Below, piece after piece: positions 33,809-38,627 of a stretch of 38,627 nucleotides of DNA. The stretch spans positions 1-38,627 of the forward strand of contig JAFAER010000105.1 of assembly GCA_023423895.1 (NCBI GenBank). Direction: 5' to 3'. Positions within the stretch are counted from its first letter, which is position 1. Each line of letters opens with the position of its first letter. The position numbers were made by a program, and so were the translations under genes. The notes beneath the pieces were generated by a model. The model worked only from the letters and a program-made list of their open reading frames with translations. It made no database searches and had not been told where the DNA came from. The stretch comes from Pseudomonadota bacterium (GTDB taxonomy: Bacteria > Myxococcota_A > Polyangia > Polyangiales > Polyangiaceae).

Positions 33809-34861
33809 TCACACCTTCCGTGCACAACGAACGCCGAACGTGCTTCGGCGCGCTTCTGGGCTCGCGTAGTCGCGCCTGCCTGTGCGCAGGAACTCTGCCG
33901 CATCTCCGGCTGCTCCACCGCGGAGCACACGCGCCGGCGAATTCGCAGCCTGCTCGCTGCAATTTTCGCAAGGAGTGACGTAGGGACGGGCCCAGAGGTC
34001 CCGGGTCCACTCACTCACGTTTCCTGCGAGATCGGCGTGCCCCCATTTACCGTGCCCGTTCGGTTTCGAGCCTACTGGTGCGACAGCGAGCATCTCGGGG
34101 CCATGAACGGCATGGCTGTCATCAATGACGAGGGAGTACGGTGGGCTCGACCAAGGGAATGCTCGTTGCTCGCTTCCCCCTGCTGCTGCGTAGTTCCACT
34201 CGGCTTCGGTCGGCAATCGCCCGCCATCCCAGATGCAGAACGCGAAGGCCTCGTACCACGTCAAGCACGCGACCGGCTTGGTCTCATCACTGCCAGGGGC
34301 TTCCGTCCACCTCTGACGCTCGCACGAAAGAAGCGAAGCGAGCTTGCTCGCGGACGGGAGCAACGCATTCGACGACGCTTGCCACCCCGGGTCCGTCGGA
34401 TCGTTCGGGTTCTTGCCGGTACCGTTGATCGGAGAGCCATATCCGGCCAAGAATGCGCGGAATCGACCGATCGTGACCTCATATCGATCGAGGCGGAAGT
34501 CATCCACCGTCGCAACGAAATTCGCATCAGCATATCCGCCATTGAGGACGCCGTCGTAGCTCCGTCTGAAGGTGCCGCCCGGGACGACGTCGCTGGCGCA
34601 ACAATCGTCCCCGCCGCATGCGCGTCCCATGCCCTGACAGTGCGGGCCGTCAGCCGTCGGATTCTGGTACGCGTCCGCTCGCCCGCCGTCGAAGATGGAA
34701 TCCTCGGCTGGTTTCGAGCTCGATTCCGGGCACGTCGCGAGCGTCGCGCAATCGACGCTGCCGCACCCTACAATCGTTGCGGCAAGCGTCGACGAAACAG
34801 CCACGATCGCTCCAAAATGCTGGAGCTCCGTCGCGAGACAACTCCTCAGGCGCGGTCTCAT
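33809..34861 (-). CDS. SUMF1 / formylglycine-generating-enzyme-domain lipoprotein
   Basis: A 350-residue protein with a lipoprotein signal (TIVGC, Cys33), a Cys-rich linker (MGRACGGDDCCASDVVPGG) and a SUMF1 domain: VPGGTFRRSYDGV, FRLDRYEVTIGRFRAFL, ACLTWYEAFAFCIWDGGRLP followed by TEAEWNYAAAGG, GNVSEWTRDLWARP, RVLRGGAAGD and STFGVRCARKV. True formylglycine-generating enzymes carry a Cys pair after RGGS that oxidises sulfatase cysteine; that pair is absent here, so a binding or structural role is likelier. Anchored SUMF1 proteins are common in myxobacteria. It is convergent with the pseudokinase and 65 nt downstream of the Gly-rich lipoprotein gene on the same strand, so it may be co-transcribed with it. 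Confidence 0.88.
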   Translation of the reverse strand: MRPRLRSCLATELQHFGAIVAVSSTLAATIVGCGSVDCATLATCPESSSKPAEDSIFDGGRADAYQNPTADGPHCQGMGRACGGDDCCASDVVPGGTFRRSYDGVLNGGYADANFVATVDDFRLDRYEVTIGRFRAFLAGYGSPINGTGKNPNDPTDPGWQASSNALLPSASKLASLLSCERQRWTEAPGSDETKPVACLTWYEAFAFCIWDGGRLPTEAEWNYAAAGGSEQRAFPWSSPPYSLVIDDSHAVHGPEMLAVAPVGSKPNGHGKWGHADLAGNVSEWTRDLWARPYVTPCENCSEQAANSPARVLRGGAAGDAAEFLRTGRRDYASPEARRSTFGVRCARKV

Positions 34862-34926
34862 CGGCTACCGGGCTGCACCGAGTCGGTCGGTCATCCGGAA
34901 CGTGGAGAAGCAGCCGGGGTTCGCTG

Positions 34927-36555
34927 TCAAAACCCGTGCTCCGTCTTCGCGACCCCTGTGATGGCGGGAAGCGTCTGCCCCTCACGTTCCACTGACGCAA
35001 GGCCGTCGCCCGGCGTCCCTGGGACGAGATCGAGCTGCACCGAGTGAGGCTTCACCCCGGAGTAGACCAGCGCAATCGAAGGCCCAGGAGCGCCGTGCCC
35101 ACTGAGTCCAGCCGCTCCGCCCGGGCCTCCGTCGCCTCCCGAGGTCCCCGTGATCACCGGCAAGGCGGGAGACTTCCCCAACCCGCCCAAGCCCCCCGGT
35201 CCGCCGAGCGTGCCAAGAGCTCCCTTTCCTGCGCGGCCGCCTTTCTTACTCTCGATACGAGTCCGTACGAGCTGCACGTTCTCGAAGGCCGTGAGGAGTA
35301 GCCCGATGCTGGCCCCGCCTCCGCGCCCGGCAGTACCAGGAACACCGCCGCACCCTCCCGCTCCGCCGCCGGCCCCCGTCGCGCCCATCCGCCTGCCGGT
35401 TGGTACCGAGCCAGCCACATCGGGCGACGCGAACCAGATCGTCGTTCCTCCGCCCCCGCCGCCACCTTGTCCAGGACCACCGATTCCGCCCGCCGTCCCC
35501 TCACCTGGAACGAAGCCGTCCGCTAACGTGAATGTCCAGTTTCCGTTGGACCCAATCGGGCCCGGCGAGCCTCGTTGCCCCTTGCTTCCGCGGATGTTGG
35601 CCGAAGACGTCGACGGCGGAGCTCCAGCCGCAGTGAGTGGTTCGGCGACCGGGTACGCGCGCCCATATGCGCTCGTTCCGATCCCCTCCCGAGCGAGCGA
35701 GTTCTCCCAGAACGGGCCATCCCCGCCATTGCCGCCGGGACCGCCGTTCGCGCCGGCCGCACACTTGCTCTTGCCGCCAGCCGCGCCGTTCACGCGTTTG
35801 AGGACGGTGCATGTGATCTCGCTGAGATTGCATTCTTTCTGAAAACCGGCGGGACCGCCCTCTGTTGCGCCGCCCGTCTCAGTATTGCCCGCGGCAGGCT
35901 CTGCGCCGTTCGCGCCGTCCTGGCCCTGTCCGCCTCGGATGACGGAATCCATGATCTCGAGGTTCTTCGTGTTACGGACGATCATTCCGTAGGAAGAGCG
36001 CGCGGGTTGGTTTGCCGTCGGCGGATCGAGGATGTCGGGAGCGTTGACCTCGAAGCCCTCGAACTTCGCCGGGAGCAACAGATTCTCGGCGAGGACGGCC
36101 GGGCTCGTCGGCGACGCGATGATCGCGCGAGCCGAGTCGATGCGCGTCCACTTGTTGATGTCCGAGCAGTCGAAGTAGCCGCGCATCGTCACGCCGTCGA
36201 TCAGCTTGACGGCTTCGGAATAGGTCTCCGCGCAGGCGTTCACTGGCGTCTTCCGTTCCTGCGCGAGCTTCATCGCTTCCGCCAGGGTCTTCACGGGACG
36301 GGTCATCGCGCCGTCCGCGCCCTCGATTCCCTTTGTCGTGGAAACGAAGACACCCTCGAGTGGCGTTCCACCAAGGGGCGGAGGCGCCGGAGGCGCCGGA
36401 GCCTCGATCGTGCCCCCGTCCGGGAGTTGAACGGTGACGGTGCCCGCGTCACCGTCGCCGCCGCCACCTTCGTCCACCTTCGCGTCGGAGCCTCCGCAGC
36501 CGAGCACGATCAGCAACGCGAGCGCCGTCAGCGCTCCCCCTCGTCCAATATTCAT
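34927..36555 (-). CDS. Gly-rich predicted lipoprotein with collagen-like triplets, copy B
   Basis: A 542-residue lipoprotein (LLIVLGC, Cys20) paralogous to the gene at 20255-21805. After an Asp/Gly/Pro linker comes a beta-helix-like region (GVFVSTTKGIEGADGAMTRP, VKTLAEAMKLAQERKTPVN, TYSEAVKLIDGVTMRGYFD, SSYGMIVRNTKNLEIMDSVI). A long Gly-rich region follows, containing collagen-like GXY triplets (GSKGQRGSPGPIGSNGN), GGPGGNGG and GGLGGLG runs and a few hydrophobic strands. A strong GGGGAGG ribosome-binding site directly precedes ATG 36555. Its promoter and a 14-bp palindrome lie in the divergent gap with gyrA. A surface or matrix role is inferred from composition only. Confidence 0.83.
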   Translation of the reverse strand: MNIGRGGALTALALLIVLGCGGSDAKVDEGGGGDGDAGTVTVQLPDGGTIEAPAPPAPPPLGGTPLEGVFVSTTKGIEGADGAMTRPVKTLAEAMKLAQERKTPVNACAETYSEAVKLIDGVTMRGYFDCSDINKWTRIDSARAIIASPTSPAVLAENLLLPAKFEGFEVNAPDILDPPTANQPARSSYGMIVRNTKNLEIMDSVIRGGQGQDGANGAEPAAGNTETGGATEGGPAGFQKECNLSEITCTVLKRVNGAAGGKSKCAAGANGGPGGNGGDGPFWENSLAREGIGTSAYGRAYPVAEPLTAAGAPPSTSSANIRGSKGQRGSPGPIGSNGNWTFTLADGFVPGEGTAGGIGGPGQGGGGGGGTTIWFASPDVAGSVPTGRRMGATGAGGGAGGCGGVPGTAGRGGGASIGLLLTAFENVQLVRTRIESKKGGRAGKGALGTLGGPGGLGGLGKSPALPVITGTSGGDGGPGGAAGLSGHGAPGPSIALVYSGVKPHSVQLDLVPGTPGDGLASVEREGQTLPAITGVAKTEHGF

Positions 36556-36613
36556 GAGCCTCCCCTTCGCTTCACGACGCTCGCCCCACGCGGCGCCGCC
36601 GCCAACCGTTGAT

Positions 36614-36627
36614 CTCCACATGTGGAG
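36614..36627. promoter_or_regulatory. Perfect 14-bp palindrome, candidate operator
   Basis: CTCCACATGTGGAG is fully self-complementary. It lies just downstream of the expected transcription start of the Gly-rich lipoprotein gene and about 60 bases before its ATG, a normal position for a repressor site. Confidence 0.5.
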
Positions 36628-36644
36628 CCCGGTCGGCCTCAGCC

Positions 36645-36673
36645 ATTTAAAGTTGCTCACGAACTTGGGACAA
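36645..36673 (-). promoter_or_regulatory. Sigma-70-like promoter of Gly-rich lipoprotein copy B
   Basis: On the minus strand TTGTCC (36668-36673), a 17-nt spacer and TTAAAT (36645-36650) form a plausible promoter, giving a leader of about 80 nt before ATG 36555. Confidence 0.5.
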
Positions 36674-36789
36674 CCGACAAAAAGCGTGAAACGCAGTGGG
36701 GACCTTCTCGGCCGTGACCATGTCCAACGCAGTGGACAGCCTCCGCGCTTCATGCGGCTGAGCCGCGGCACGCAAAGGCCCGAGATTCG

Positions 36790-36814
36790 GCCGGAAATTC
36801 CCCGCCTTTCCGGC
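36790..36814. promoter_or_regulatory. 8-bp inverted repeat upstream of gyrA
   Basis: GCCGGAAA (36790-36797) and TTTCCGGC (36807-36814) are perfect inverted copies separated by 9 nt. They end 10 nt before the candidate gyrA -35, a suitable place for a regulator-binding site or a hairpin blocking transcription from upstream. Confidence 0.45.
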
Positions 36815-36824
36815 GAAAAGCCGC

Positions 36825-36853
36825 TTCACGCACGGCCCCAGCCGGTCTAAGAC
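36825..36853 (+). promoter_or_regulatory. Candidate gyrA promoter
   Basis: TTCACG (36825-36830), a 17-nt spacer and TAAGAC (36848-36853) precede ATG 36862 by 8 nt, so the leader would be very short. The -10 lies inside the near-palindrome GGTCTAAGACC. Confidence 0.4.
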
Positions 36854-36861
36854 CTGCCTCG

Positions 36862-38627
<1,766 letters not shown>

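Larger units (their letters stand above)
36556..36861. other. Divergent intergenic region between Gly-rich lipoprotein copy B and gyrA
   Basis: These 306 bases carry no supported gene. They hold a minus-strand promoter, a perfect 14-bp palindrome, an 8-bp inverted repeat and a plus-strand gyrA promoter, annotated separately. Two copies of AACGCAGTGG (about 36690 and 36728) are also present. Confidence 0.7.

Overview
The window reads as chromosomal DNA of a GC-rich Gram-negative bacterium, most likely a myxobacterium of the Polyangia type. The evidence is the strong GC third-position bias, a BamA outer-membrane assembly protein, and at least thirteen predicted lipoproteins in 38.6 kb. Several of these carry Asp-Ala-Gly rich linkers and families common in myxobacteria (IgGFc-binding, RCC1, Cys-rich NCGxCG repeats, seven-bladed VWGxGxxDVW propellers, SUMF1). 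The lineage is an inference; there is no rRNA gene in view. I see no tRNA, rRNA, CRISPR array, IS element or phage gene.

Layout. 1-3516 is the 3' part of smc. 3.7-5.7 kb holds three small lipoprotein genes. 5.8-12.7 kb is a tightly packed minus-strand operon of five lipoproteins: Cys-rich, two tandem WAVG propellers, RCC1, and IgGFc-binding. Three junctions are 4-bp stop/start overlaps. Just upstream on the same strand (12.9-15.4 kb) are a predicted membrane anti-sigma-like protein, an ECF sigma factor and an exported beta-rich protein, the likely control module for the lipoprotein operon. folA and a propeller-like lipoprotein follow. 17.5-20.2 kb is a three-gene ATGA-coupled operon of DUF969, DUF979 and DUF2891 proteins: two membrane proteins and a soluble protein of unknown function. 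20.3-26.5 kb carries a Gly-rich lipoprotein, then parE and parC (transcribed parC to parE). 26.8-33.7 kb, on the plus strand, has a small unknown protein, a compact HD-domain alarmone-hydrolase-like protein, a Spinster-type MFS carrier, bamA, a lipoprotein and a frameshifted pseudokinase. 33.8-36.6 kb has a SUMF1-domain lipoprotein and a second Gly-rich lipoprotein, divergent from gyrA, which runs off the end.

How the genes work together. Housekeeping functions (chromosome organisation by SMC, both type IIA topoisomerases, folate reduction, outer-membrane assembly) are interleaved with surface lipoproteins. The best candidate for an undescribed system is the sigma/anti-sigma-linked lipoprotein operon at 5.8-15.4 kb, plausibly a regulated cell-surface display. 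The second is the DUF969-DUF979-DUF2891 transporter-plus-enzyme operon. Other items worth checking: parC and parE lie in one frame separated by a single TAG and a repetitive charged linker; several plus-strand genes have a TAnnnT box 6-12 nt before the start codon, suggesting leaderless transcripts; and the two Gly-rich lipoproteins each sit beside topoisomerase genes.
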